This document shows, in pieces, positions 56,487 through 64,000 of a stretch of DNA of 64,000 nt. Source of the stretch: Opitutaceae bacterium (GTDB lineage: Bacteria > Verrucomicrobiota > Verrucomicrobiia > Opitutales > Opitutaceae); NCBI GenBank assembly GCA_014879845.1, contig JACSRI010000126.1, positions 62,001 through 126,000 on the forward strand. Reading direction: 5' to 3'. Both the position numbers and the translations under genes were made by a program. Position 1 is the stretch's first letter. Each line of letters starts with the position of its first letter. The notes below the pieces were generated by a model, which was given only the letters and a program-made list of their open reading frames with translations, made no database searches and was not told the origin of the DNA.

Positions 56487-57092
56487 ATGCGTCTCTATCT
56501 GGCCACGGGCAACCGTCATAAGCTCGGCGAAGTCACCGCCATCCTCGCGGCCAGCGGGATCACCGCTGAGGTGCTGCCGCCCTCGGCCGTGGGCGGCATG
56601 CCCGAGGTCGTCGAGGACACCGGCACCTTCGTCGGCAACGCCACGAAGAAGGCGCGCGCTCTTGCGGCGAAACTGCCGGCCGGCTCGTGGGCGGTGGCCG
56701 ATGATTCCGGCGTTTGTGTCGATGCGCTCGACGGCGATCCGGGGGTGGAATCGGCCTACTATGCCGGCCACCCGAGCAACGACGCGGCCAACAACGCAAA
56801 GCTCCTCGCCGCCTTGCGCGGCGTGCCGGAGGAGAGACGCGGCGCCGCCTTCCACTGCTGCATCGTCGCCGTGAATACGGACGGCAGCGTCGTCTCGTTC
56901 GAAGGACGATGCCCGGGACGCGTGCTTGAGACGCCGCGCGGCACCGGCGGCTTCGGCTACGATCCGCTCTTCCGGCCGGACGGCTGCTCCGTGAGCTACG
57001 CCGAACTCGACGACTCCGTGAAGAATACCATCAGCCATCGCGCGCGGGCGCTGGCGAAGTTCGTCGCGTGGCTGCGCGACGGATGCATGTGA
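56487..57092 (+). CDS. rdgB: Non-canonical purine NTP pyrophosphatase (RdgB/HAM1)
   Basis: RdgB hydrolyses dITP and XTP to keep damaged purines out of DNA. Typical motifs are LYLATGNRHKLGEVTAIL at the N-terminus, EDTGTFVGNATKKARA, the metal-site stretch WAVADDSGVCVDALDG, PGVESAYYAG, and GTGGFGYDPLFRPDG with SHRARALAKF at the end. Length 201 is standard. No Shine-Dalgarno-like sequence is seen because the 20-base repeat ends just ahead of the start. The stop adjoins another inverted repeat. Confidence 0.95.
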   Translation: MRLYLATGNRHKLGEVTAILAASGITAEVLPPSAVGGMPEVVEDTGTFVGNATKKARALAAKLPAGSWAVADDSGVCVDALDGDPGVESAYYAGHPSNDAANNAKLLAALRGVPEERRGAAFHCCIVAVNTDGSVVSFEGRCPGRVLETPRGTGGFGYDPLFRPDGCSVSYAELDDSVKNTISHRARALAKFVAWLRDGCM

Positions 57093-57172
57093 GGTAGGGC
57101 GAGGCCTCTGGCCGAGCCGCGCATGTTAGTGTGCGGACCGTTGCGGCTCGGCCAGAGGCCTCGACCTACCTC
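57091..57172. repeat. Long inverted repeat with GAGGTAGG ends
   Basis: The arms, 57091-57120 and 57143-57172, are inverted copies, each containing GAGGCCTCTGGCCGAGCCGC or its inverse, and start GAGGTAGG. Only one base pair near the outer end is mismatched or shifted. The left arm overlaps the rdgB stop codon and the right arm holds the TAG stop of the convergent MFS gene. It could form a bidirectional stop hairpin but has no T run. Confidence 0.8.
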
Positions 57173-58386
57173 GCTCCAGGCAGCGCGTGCCGCTTCCGCA
57201 GCGGTCCGAGCAGGATCATCGAGAGCGTGATCAGCACCGTGGCGCTGAGCGCGGCGGCCATCGGGGAGAAGTGCGCGATGAGCCAGAAGCCCACGAACGG
57301 CGCGGCCACGCCGCGGATGCCGGTGAGGAAGGTGTGCACGCTCATGTAGTCGCTCGTGCGTTCCGGCGGGGCGAATTTGGTCACCCACAGGTTCCACGCG
57401 ATGTTGCTGCCCGCCACCGCGAAGCCGAAGAGGCCGGCGCCGACGCCGAGCACGATGAGGTTGCGCGTGGAAAAGAACGTGAGGATCGCGAGCAGGAACA
57501 TGCCGTTGAGCACGGTGCGGATGATGAAGAAATTGTGCCGGTCGAAGAGCCGGCCCCAGAAGTGCGTGGTCGCGATGCGCACGAGCGAGGGCACGATGCC
57601 GGAGATGAGCGCGATCTGGGCGTTGGTCGCGTTGATGCCGAAGCGCGGGTTCGCCATGTATTCGACGCGCAAGGGCAGGACCATGAGGTTGCCCCAGCCC
57701 ATGAGCATCCAGATGAAAAGCATCCAGCCGAAGATCTTGTCCTCGCGGGCATAGCGCATGGCGTGGAACGGATTCGCATTGCGCCCGCGAGCGAAGGGGT
57801 CGGCCGGCATGCCGGCGGTGGCGCGCGCGGCGACGAAGCAGGCCACGGCCATCGCGCCCAGGATCACGCGAAACGTCTCCAGCCGCCAGTCGAGGATCTG
57901 CCCGCCCGCGAGGGCGAAGCCGACGGAGGCGATGAGGCCGAGCACGATGCTGTTCGAGAGCATGCGCCCGCGGCGCGTCGCGGCGTAGTTCTGCGTGTAG
58001 ATGTGGATGAGCAGCGGCGCCTGCTGCGCCACGAAGACCGAGCCGAGGGTGGCCGCCGGCACATAGACCCAGAGCGAGGCCGCCGCGGCGGCCGCGCCGA
58101 AGCACAAGCCGCCGAGCAGGAAATTGAGCGCCGCGGCACCGGCGGCATTCAAGCCGCGGCGCGCATAGACAAACAGGCTGAGCGGCGTGAGTAGCAGCCC
58201 GATGGAGTTCGACCCGGAGAGCAGCGCCTTGACCGCGGGTGGCGCGTCGAAGCAGCGGATCGCGATGACCAGGCCGAAGGTGAAGATGCCTGTATCGATA
58301 AGTCCGGCACACACGCCGCGCACGCGGTCGCGGCTGAAGGTCAGCCGGCTGCGGGTCTCCGGGTCGAGCTGGGCGGCGGTGGCCAC
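57166..58386 (-). CDS. Major facilitator superfamily transporter
   Basis: The 406-residue inner-membrane protein has about twelve hydrophobic helices. Between helices 2-3 is the loop SLFVYARRGLNAAG, and AATRRGRMLSNSIVL lies in the middle of the first half. The central cytoplasmic loop contains FARGRNANPFHAMRYAREDK. The second half repeats the pattern with FWGRLFDRHNFFIIR. The start is GTG at 58386. I cannot name a substrate: no drug, sugar or nitrate signature is evident. It follows nadA by 19 bases on the same strand, so they may be co-transcribed. Confidence 0.8.
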   Translation of the reverse strand: MATAAQLDPETRSRLTFSRDRVRGVCAGLIDTGIFTFGLVIAIRCFDAPPAVKALLSGSNSIGLLLTPLSLFVYARRGLNAAGAAALNFLLGGLCFGAAAAAASLWVYVPAATLGSVFVAQQAPLLIHIYTQNYAATRRGRMLSNSIVLGLIASVGFALAGGQILDWRLETFRVILGAMAVACFVAARATAGMPADPFARGRNANPFHAMRYAREDKIFGWMLFIWMLMGWGNLMVLPLRVEYMANPRFGINATNAQIALISGIVPSLVRIATTHFWGRLFDRHNFFIIRTVLNGMFLLAILTFFSTRNLIVLGVGAGLFGFAVAGSNIAWNLWVTKFAPPERTSDYMSVHTFLTGIRGVAAPFVGFWLIAHFSPMAAALSATVLITLSMILLGPLRKRHALPGAR

Positions 58387-58405
58387 GGCGGACGCGGCGC
58401 GCCGC

Positions 58406-59392
58406 TCAGGCCCGGCTCCAGTCGAGCATACGCTGGATCGGGACGAAGGCCGCCTGCCGCACCGGCTCGGGCACCTCGATGGCGGGACGCATGTGCAAGA
58501 GCGCGTCGCGCACCTTCTCGATCGTATTCATCTTCATGTACTGGCAGTCGTTGCAGGCGCAGGTGTCGGTCGGACCGGCGATGAAGGTCTTGTCCGGCAC
58601 CTCGCGGCGCAGGCGGTGGATCATGCCGGACTCGGTCACGACGATGATCTGCGAGGCCGGCGTGGTTTTGCAGAACTTCACCATCAGCTCGGTGCTGCAC
58701 ACCTCGTCGGCCATGTCGCGCACGGCAGTGACGCACTCGGGGTGGGCGACGATAACGGCCGCGGGGAAGCGCGCCTTCAGCGCCTCGAGCGCGCGCACGG
58801 TGAAGAGCACGTGTGCATAGCAGCTGCCCGGCCACAGGCGCATCTTGCGTCCCGTCTTCTCCTGCACCCAGGCGCCGAGATTCTGATCAGGCACGAACAG
58901 GATCTCGCGATCGGCCGGCACGCGCTCGACGATGCGGCGCGCGTTGCCGCTCGTGCAGATGACGTCGCTGAGCGCCTTTACGCCGGCGGAGCAGTTGATG
59001 TAGGCGACGACATAGAGGCCGGGGTGCTCGGCTTTGTAGGCGGCGAGCTTGTCGGCGGGGCACGAGTCGGAAAGCGAGCAACCGGCCTGCAGGTCGGGCA
59101 GGAGCACCGTCTTCGTGGGGTTTACGATCTTCGCGGTCTCGGCCATGAAGTGCACGCCGCAGAAAAGGATGACGTCGGCCTGCGCCGACTGCGCCTGGTA
59201 GGAGAGGCCGAGCGAGTCGCCGACAAAATCCGCCACGCGCTGGATCGGCTCGATCTGGTAGTTGTGCGCGAGGATGACGGCGTTGCGCTGCTTCTTGAGC
59301 GCGAGGATTTCCTCCTGGATGGCCGAGAGCGGTTCCGGGGCGCCGGTGCGCGGCGCGAAGACCATCGGCTCGTAATTCATAGTGGCGGGCAT
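58406..59392 (-). CDS. nadA: Quinolinate synthase
   Basis: NadA makes quinolinate from iminoaspartate and dihydroxyacetone phosphate with an oxygen-sensitive [4Fe-4S] cluster, in de novo NAD synthesis. The three cluster cysteines are C105 (LQAGCSLSD), C191 (WPGSCYAH) and C283 (CNDCQYMKMN). Substrate segments AHNYQIEPIQ, VHFMAETAKI and AHPECVTAVRDMADEVC are intact. Length 328 is typical. ATG 59392 is used; ATG 59380 is also possible. Partners nadB and nadC are not in the window. Confidence 0.95.
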   Translation of the reverse strand: MPATMNYEPMVFAPRTGAPEPLSAIQEEILALKKQRNAVILAHNYQIEPIQRVADFVGDSLGLSYQAQSAQADVILFCGVHFMAETAKIVNPTKTVLLPDLQAGCSLSDSCPADKLAAYKAEHPGLYVVAYINCSAGVKALSDVICTSGNARRIVERVPADREILFVPDQNLGAWVQEKTGRKMRLWPGSCYAHVLFTVRALEALKARFPAAVIVAHPECVTAVRDMADEVCSTELMVKFCKTTPASQIIVVTESGMIHRLRREVPDKTFIAGPTDTCACNDCQYMKMNTIEKVRDALLHMRPAIEVPEPVRQAAFVPIQRMLDWSRA

Positions 59393-59556
59393 CCGGACAA
59401 AGAAAACGCGCCGGGCGCGCGGTGCAATACGGGTTTGCGGACGCCGCAACGTGTGGCGCGTACCCCGCGGGCCACACGTCGGGCAGGCGGACGTCGCTTG
59501 GCTCCCTGCCTTCGGCTTTCCGCTTAAAGCCTAAAACCTAGAGCGTACAGCTTCCG

Positions 59557-59925
59557 TCAATGCTCGGGCACCAGCTTGGCCGCGAGCGCTCGAAAGGCCG
59601 GGTGCTTCTTGAGCGCGTCGAGGTCGGGGTCCTGCAGCATCCAGTCGACGTCCTTGTAGCCGAGCGCGACGGCGCGCTCGAGGGCGCGCATGGCCTCGGC
59701 CCGGCGCTTCTTCAGCGCGAGGCTGCAGGCGAGATTGTAGTGCGCAGTGGCGTTGTCAGGCTTGAGGCGGACGAGGCGACGATCCATGCGCAGGCCCTCG
59801 TCGATGCGGCCCTCCTTGGTATAGAGGCCGCCGAGGATCTCGATGACGTCGGAGTCCTTGGGGTTTTTCCGCAGGATCGACTCAAAGAACTGAATTTCGA
59901 ACGCGTGACGCGTGGTCTTGTGCAT
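59557..59925 (-). CDS. Small TPR-repeat protein
   Basis: The 122-residue protein consists of about three tetratricopeptide-type helix pairs: FFESILRKNPKDSDVIEILG, GRIDEGLRMDRRLVRLKPDN and ATAHYNLACSLALKKRRAEA. A final segment DPDLDALKKHPAFRALAAKL closes the array. It has no signal peptide and no catalytic motif, so it is probably a cytoplasmic protein-binding module. It follows the Fur-like gene by 34 bases on the same strand and probably shares its transcript. Confidence 0.82.
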   Translation of the reverse strand: MHKTTRHAFEIQFFESILRKNPKDSDVIEILGGLYTKEGRIDEGLRMDRRLVRLKPDNATAHYNLACSLALKKRRAEAMRALERAVALGYKDVDWMLQDPDLDALKKHPAFRALAAKLVPEH

Positions 59926-59959
59926 CGCGTGATGGGGGAGCAGGGCGGTGCGCCGCGCG

Positions 59960-60484
59960 TCAGCGGCGGTTCTTGCACTTCCCGGTCTTGCGAAACTCGT
60001 TGCAGCTCGCGCTCACCTGCAGCCGCTGCGACACGGGCGTGAGCCCGAGCCGCCCCGAGACGCTCGCGCCGTACCATTCCATGAACGGCGCGGCCACCTC
60101 GAAGATCTTGTCGCAGTCCACGCAGATCACCTGCGCCTGCTGCGTGGATTCCTCGGGATTGTTCGCGAGGTAGTATTTGATGCTTTTGCCGATATCGACC
60201 TCCCGCAGCAGTCCGCTCTCGATCATGATCGGAAACGTGCGGTAAACCGTGGCCCGAGAAACCGATTCGTCGATGGCCCGCGCCTTGTCCAACAACTCCT
60301 CCGCCGTGAAGTGCGTCCGCTGGGCGAACGCGGCTTCGAAGATCGCCATGCGCTGCCCGGTGACGCGCAGGTCGTGCTGGTCGAGGAAGGTTTTAAAGCG
60401 CTCGCGGCACTTTTCGAGACTCACGGGGCGACTGTCCGGAGGCGTTTTAGGCGAGTCAACGCGGAAGACGGGCGGGGGCTTCAT
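59960..60484 (-). CDS. Fur-family transcription regulator with altered metal sites
   Basis: The winged-helix part (about residues 25-105) fits the Fur family: GQRMAIFEAAFAQRTHFTAE, SVSRATVYRTFPIMIESGLL and EVDIGKSIKYYLA. The first zinc pair is present (CVDC), but the following landmarks are altered. Where E. coli Fur has HHHDH before the CxxC, this protein has TQQAQ. The histidine of NHSLYL is glutamine (SQRLQV). The last cysteine pair is spaced C-x8-C (CNEFRKTGKC). It therefore probably folds as Fur but may not sense iron, zinc or manganese in the usual way. Divergent from priA with 60 bases between starts. Confidence 0.85.
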   Translation of the reverse strand: MKPPPVFRVDSPKTPPDSRPVSLEKCRERFKTFLDQHDLRVTGQRMAIFEAAFAQRTHFTAEELLDKARAIDESVSRATVYRTFPIMIESGLLREVDIGKSIKYYLANNPEESTQQAQVICVDCDKIFEVAAPFMEWYGASVSGRLGLTPVSQRLQVSASCNEFRKTGKCKNRR

Positions 60485-60544
60485 CCCGGCCTCCGGGAGA
60501 CAATCCACGCCCGACACCGGGCAATTTCCGACGGTGCTGCCCGC

Positions 60545-62803
60545 ATGAGCGAGCCTCGCGAAACGATCGTCGCCGTCTGGCCGCTCGCCGGCTTCGACAA
60601 GCTCCTGCACTACCGCTGCCCGGCCCGGCTCGCCGAGGGGCTGCGCTCCGGCGTGCTCGTGCGCATGCCGGTCGGCCACGTGCAGCGGCTCGGCGTGATC
60701 AGCGGCATCGACGTGGAGCCGGACATCCCGCGCGAGCGGCTGAAGAACATCACGGGCATCGTGCACGAGCACCCCGTGCTCACGCCCGACCTGATCAAGC
60801 TCGCGGAGTGGATGACCGCCTACTACGGCGCCACCCGCGAGTCGGTGGTCGAGGCGATGGTGCCGGCGCCCGTGCGTCGCGGCGTGCAGGCCAAGATCGA
60901 GAAATATCTCGCCGCCGCGCCCACCGCGAAACCGACGGCCGGGGAACTCGAGCATCTCAGGAAGCGCGCCCCGAAGCAGCACGCGCTCTACACCTTCCTT
61001 GCGACCCAGCTGCAGCCGGTGAAGAAGGCGATCGTGCTGAAACGCCTCGGCGTCTCGCCCGCCGCCTGCGTCGGGCTGATCGAGCGTGGCTGGGCGGTCG
61101 AGTCAACGAAGGTGCTCCAGCGAGTCGCCTACGCCGACGATTTCGCCGGGCACGAGATCGTCGGGGCCCAGGCCTTCACGCTCAACGCGGAGCAGACCGC
61201 CGCGGTCTCCGATCTCACGGCCGCACTCCAGGCCGGCAAGTTCGTCGTGCACTTGCTCCATGGCGTGACCGGCTCGGGCAAGACCGAGGTCTACATCGAC
61301 ACCATGCGCCACGCGCTCGAGGCCGGTGGCAGCGTGATCTTCCTCGTGCCCGAGGTCGCGCTCACGCCGCAGACGGTCGGCCGCCTGCGCTCGCGCCTCG
61401 CGCAGCGCGGGCTCGAGGACGTGGTGGTCTGGCACAGCATGCTCTCCGACGGCGAGCGGCTCGACGCGTGGGACGCGCTCGCCTCCGGCCGCGCAAAGAT
61501 CGTGGTCGGCGCACGTTCGGCCATTTTCGCGCCGATGCCGCGACTGCGCCTCATCATCGTCGATGAGGAACACGAGCCCGCCTACAAGCAGGACGAGACG
61601 CCGCGCTACCACGGCCGCGATGTCGCGGTCTACCGTGCGCTGCTCAACAACGCCGTCTGCGTGCTCGGCTCGGCCACACCCTCGGTCGAGTCCTGGGTCA
61701 ACGCCGCCAACGGGAAGTACCGGATCAACCGCCTGACCCGGCGCGTCGACGATCGCAAGTTGCCCTACGTGCACGTGATCGACATGCGCAAGGAAATCCT
61801 CAAGCGCCGCGGCTCGACCACGCTCTCCGACTTCCTCGCCGACAAGCTCAAGGGCCGCTTCGAGAACAAGGAGCAGAGCATCCTCTTCATCAACCGCCGC
61901 GGCTACTCCTCGAGCATGATCTGCCAGGAGTGCGGCTACGTGGCGGAGTGCGAGCATTGCAGCATCGCGATGACCTACCATCGCACCGATGAGACGCTGA
62001 AGTGCCATCTCTGCGGCGAGCAGCGCGAGGCGCCGGCGCGGTGTCCGGGCTGCGGCTCGGCCAAGATCCGCTGGCGCGGCCTCGGCACGCAGAAGGTCGA
62101 GGAGATCGTGCAGCGCCTCATGCCGCACGCGCGCGTCGTGCGCATCGACGCCGACGCCATGGCGCAGAAGAACCGCATGCGCCAGCTCCTGAGCGAGTTT
62201 CGCACGGGCAAGATCGACGTGCTCGTCGGCACGCAGATGATCGGCAAGGGCCTCGACTTCCCGAACGTCACGCTCGTCGGCCTGGTCGACGCCGACCTCT
62301 CGCTGCACGTGCCGGACTTTCGCGCCAACGAGCGCACCTTCCAGCTGCTCGTGCAGGTGGCGGGCCGCGCCGGCCGCGGCGACCGCGCGGGCGAGGTCGT
62401 GGTGCAGAGTTTCACCCCGCACGCCATGCCCGTGCAGTTCGGCCGCCACGCCGACGTCGAGGGTTTCCTCGCCGAGGAGGTGAAGATCCGGCAGCAGTAC
62501 AAGTATCCACCTTTCCGGCACCTTGTGCTCAGCGTCTTCCGCGGGCCGAACGCCGAGAAGGTCGCGTTCTTCGCCGAGCACTGGGCGCGCAAGGTGGCGG
62601 AGCTCGGCGCGGGCTTCGTGGAGATCCGCGGCCCGGCGCCGTGCCCGGTGGAGAAGATCAAGGACCATTACCGTTACCAGATCTGGTACTTCACCAACAG
62701 GGTGACGAAACTCTCCGCGCTGCTCGCGCAGATGCTGCAGGAGTTTCCACTGCCCGACGACGTGTTCTCCGTGATCGACGTCGACCCGGTGAACGTGACG
62801 TGA
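60545..62803 (+). CDS. priA: Primosomal protein N' (replication restart helicase)
   Basis: PriA reloads the replisome at collapsed forks. The N-terminal DNA-binding part (1-110) is followed by the helicase core: Walker A GVTGSGKTEVY (240-250), DEEH (340-343), and QVAGRAGRGDRAGEVVV in motif VI. The zinc ribbon between helicase lobes is complete: MICQECGYVAECEHCSIAM and CHLCGEQREAPARCPGCG. C-terminal segment FRHLVLSVFRGPNAEKV and RGPAPCPVEKIKDHYRYQI are typical. Length 752. The start ATG is the first that gives the family opening. Confidence 0.95.
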   Translation: MSEPRETIVAVWPLAGFDKLLHYRCPARLAEGLRSGVLVRMPVGHVQRLGVISGIDVEPDIPRERLKNITGIVHEHPVLTPDLIKLAEWMTAYYGATRESVVEAMVPAPVRRGVQAKIEKYLAAAPTAKPTAGELEHLRKRAPKQHALYTFLATQLQPVKKAIVLKRLGVSPAACVGLIERGWAVESTKVLQRVAYADDFAGHEIVGAQAFTLNAEQTAAVSDLTAALQAGKFVVHLLHGVTGSGKTEVYIDTMRHALEAGGSVIFLVPEVALTPQTVGRLRSRLAQRGLEDVVVWHSMLSDGERLDAWDALASGRAKIVVGARSAIFAPMPRLRLIIVDEEHEPAYKQDETPRYHGRDVAVYRALLNNAVCVLGSATPSVESWVNAANGKYRINRLTRRVDDRKLPYVHVIDMRKEILKRRGSTTLSDFLADKLKGRFENKEQSILFINRRGYSSSMICQECGYVAECEHCSIAMTYHRTDETLKCHLCGEQREAPARCPGCGSAKIRWRGLGTQKVEEIVQRLMPHARVVRIDADAMAQKNRMRQLLSEFRTGKIDVLVGTQMIGKGLDFPNVTLVGLVDADLSLHVPDFRANERTFQLLVQVAGRAGRGDRAGEVVVQSFTPHAMPVQFGRHADVEGFLAEEVKIRQQYKYPPFRHLVLSVFRGPNAEKVAFFAEHWARKVAELGAGFVEIRGPAPCPVEKIKDHYRYQIWYFTNRVTKLSALLAQMLQEFPLPDDVFSVIDVDPVNVT

Positions 62804-62850
62804 CGCACCAGGTAGGGAGCGCTCTCCGAGCGCGCCGCGCGAACGATCGT
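62804..62850. repeat. Short palindromic intergenic element
   Basis: GGTAGGGAGCGCTCTCCGAG continues CGCGCC; GCGCT and AGCGC form a small stem. It lies immediately after the priA stop. The GGTAGGG opening resembles the ends of the repeat at 57091-57172, so the two may be related, but the match is short. Confidence 0.35.
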
Positions 62851-62903
62851 CCCTGGCTTCGGCGAGCGACCTTTGCCAACGCGGCGGATTCGGTGAACCC
62901 GCA

Positions 62904-63980
62904 CTACCGCAACTGCATCACCTGCGATCCGGCGGCGAGGAAGGCGCCGGCGCCGTACTCCTGCCAGGTCGTGGCGTCGTAGGCACCGGGGGCGAAGCCG
63001 ATCGGCTGCACCCAGCCGAGGCGGCCGTCGGCGTCGACGCACGCGAGGAGGGCTGTCCAGCTGCGGTCGACGGCGGCGCGCGAGGCGGGGTCGCGAAGGA
63101 TGCCGCGATTGAGGCCCCACGCGAGGGCGTAGCAGAAGAACGCGCTGCCGCTCGCCTCACCGTGCTGGTTTTCCGGATGCAGGAGATTTGAGCGCCACAA
63201 GCCGTCGGCCGGCTGGAGATCGACGAGCCGGGTCGCCATCTCGCGGTAGAGCCCGACATACCGCACGCGCGACGGATGGTCGGCGGGCAGCACGTCGAGG
63301 AGGCGCGCGAGGCCGGCGAGGATCCAGCCATTGCCGCGCGACCAGAAGACCTTCTTGCCGTCGGCCGACGCGAGGTAGCGCTTGTCGCGGTAGAAGAGTC
63401 GCTCGTCGCGATCGTAGAACGCCGCGTGGGTGTCCCAATAGAGCCGGTCCATCGTCGCGATATAGCGGGGGTCCTTCGTGATCTGGGAGAACTTGGCCAG
63501 CGTGGGAGGCGACATGTAGAGTGCGTCGCACCACCACCAGATCTCGCGACCGGGCTTGGGGTTGGCGACGAGCTTGTCGAGAATGGCGCGCGTGGAGTCG
63601 AGCTGGCCCGAGGCGGGCGCGATCTGGTGGAGCTCGAGGTAGGTCTGGCCGACGATGTGGTCGTCGGCGTGTTCTTCGCGCGGGCCGAGCTGCCAGCCGT
63701 TGGCCTTCGCCGTCGCGCGGGCGTAGTCGAGATACGCGGCGTCGTTGGTCGCCCGGTACGCTTCCATCACGCCGGTGAGGAAGGCGCCCTGCACCCAGCC
63801 GCGGGTGCCGTGCTTGTCGTTGAGCGGGTGTTGCGAACTCCACGGATGCGCGACCTGCCAGTCAAAGACGCGCCGCATGATCTGCGGCGTCGACGCGGCC
63901 GCCGGCGTGTCGCTCGCGCGCGCGCCGGTGACGAGCGCGAGGACGATCGAAAGGACGGGGATGATGGGGCGTTGTGTCAT
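62904..63980 (-). CDS. Secreted unsaturated rhamnogalacturonyl hydrolase (GH105/GH88)
   Basis: This 358-residue enzyme removes the unsaturated uronic acid that pectin lyases leave on rhamnogalacturonan fragments. An N-terminal signal peptide (MTQRPIIPVLSIVLALVTGA, cleavage near ARA-SD) sends it to the periplasm. The (alpha/alpha)6 barrel carries family hallmarks: RGWVQGAFLTGVMEAY, ADDHIVGQTYLELH (D107), WWWCDALYMSPP (catalytic D152), VFWSRGNGW and NQHGEASGSAFFCYALAWGL. Length fits YteR/YesR. No lyase or transporter gene is nearby in the window, so a pectin locus may continue to the right. Confidence 0.92.
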   Translation of the reverse strand: MTQRPIIPVLSIVLALVTGARASDTPAAASTPQIMRRVFDWQVAHPWSSQHPLNDKHGTRGWVQGAFLTGVMEAYRATNDAAYLDYARATAKANGWQLGPREEHADDHIVGQTYLELHQIAPASGQLDSTRAILDKLVANPKPGREIWWWCDALYMSPPTLAKFSQITKDPRYIATMDRLYWDTHAAFYDRDERLFYRDKRYLASADGKKVFWSRGNGWILAGLARLLDVLPADHPSRVRYVGLYREMATRLVDLQPADGLWRSNLLHPENQHGEASGSAFFCYALAWGLNRGILRDPASRAAVDRSWTALLACVDADGRLGWVQPIGFAPGAYDATTWQEYGAGAFLAAGSQVMQLR

Positions 63981-64000
63981 GGTGAGAGTCGTATGATGCC

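Noticed and set aside
59948-60544. An N-terminal extension of PriA over the Fur-like gene
   Set aside because: The frame is open by chance and antisense to the Fur-like gene. The PriA family opening begins at 60545.

Overview
The window reads as a chromosomal segment of a high-GC, Gram-negative bacterium. I place it in the Verrucomicrobiota, most likely near Opitutaceae. The grounds are the style of the proteins, several GTG starts, very tight gene packing, a menaquinone (menC-menE) pathway, pectin-sugar catabolism, and many small palindromic repeats between genes. The placement is an inference: no rRNA gene is present to settle it. There is no sign of phage, transposase, plasmid or CRISPR, so this is mostly core chromosome with a few accessory pockets.

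Layout. 1-3.4 kb: the tail of an unknown gene, DAHP synthase, a degenerate FmdB-like protein and a soluble histidine-kinase-like ATPase. 3.4-4.2 kb: a gene-free stretch holding what may be a decayed reading frame. 4.2-13.8 kb: an inositol-monophosphatase-family enzyme, a TonB C-terminal protein, a creatininase coupled to a ligand-less creatininase homologue, and a five-gene Yej/Opp-type peptide importer. 14-15.9 kb: an orphan beta-barrel-like protein and a small secreted protein. 15.9-19.7 kb: two ABC-2 exporter modules in one operon. 20-24 kb: a polyamine importer in the order potC-potD-potB-potA. 24.4-28.4 kb: ilvD, divergent from scpB-pheA. 28.5-33.3 kb: carA, dxs, xseB, a small membrane protein, and rpmA-rplU with a clear terminator. 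33.4-35.2 kb: a methyltransferase, a coiled-coil membrane protein and tRNA-Ser(GCT). 35.5-39.7 kb: guaB, divergent from menC-menE. 39.9-46.3 kb: polX, a GPH-family sugar transporter and alaS. 46.7-53.3 kb: two large PAS hybrid histidine kinases followed by a receiver-only regulator. 53.3-57.1 kb: leuB, divergent from an MBL hydrolase-ribD pair, then rdgB. 57.2-64 kb: an MFS transporter, nadA, a Fur-like regulator with a TPR protein, divergent priA, and a family 105 glycoside hydrolase.

How the genes work together. Several encode biosynthetic steps: aromatic amino acids (DAHP synthase, pheA), branched-chain amino acids (ilvD, leuB), pyrimidine/arginine (carA), purine (guaB), riboflavin (ribD), NAD (nadA), isoprenoid (dxs) and menaquinone (menC, menE). 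Others import peptides, polyamines and sugars. Most adjacent co-directional genes overlap by a 4-base ATGA or GTGA, indicating translational coupling. The observations I would follow first are: the Fur-family protein whose metal-sensing histidines are replaced by glutamine; the creatininase/pseudo-creatininase couple; the nested dyad between leuB and the MBL gene; and the dispersed palindromic repeats, which in three places supply the stop codon or run up to the start codon of a gene.
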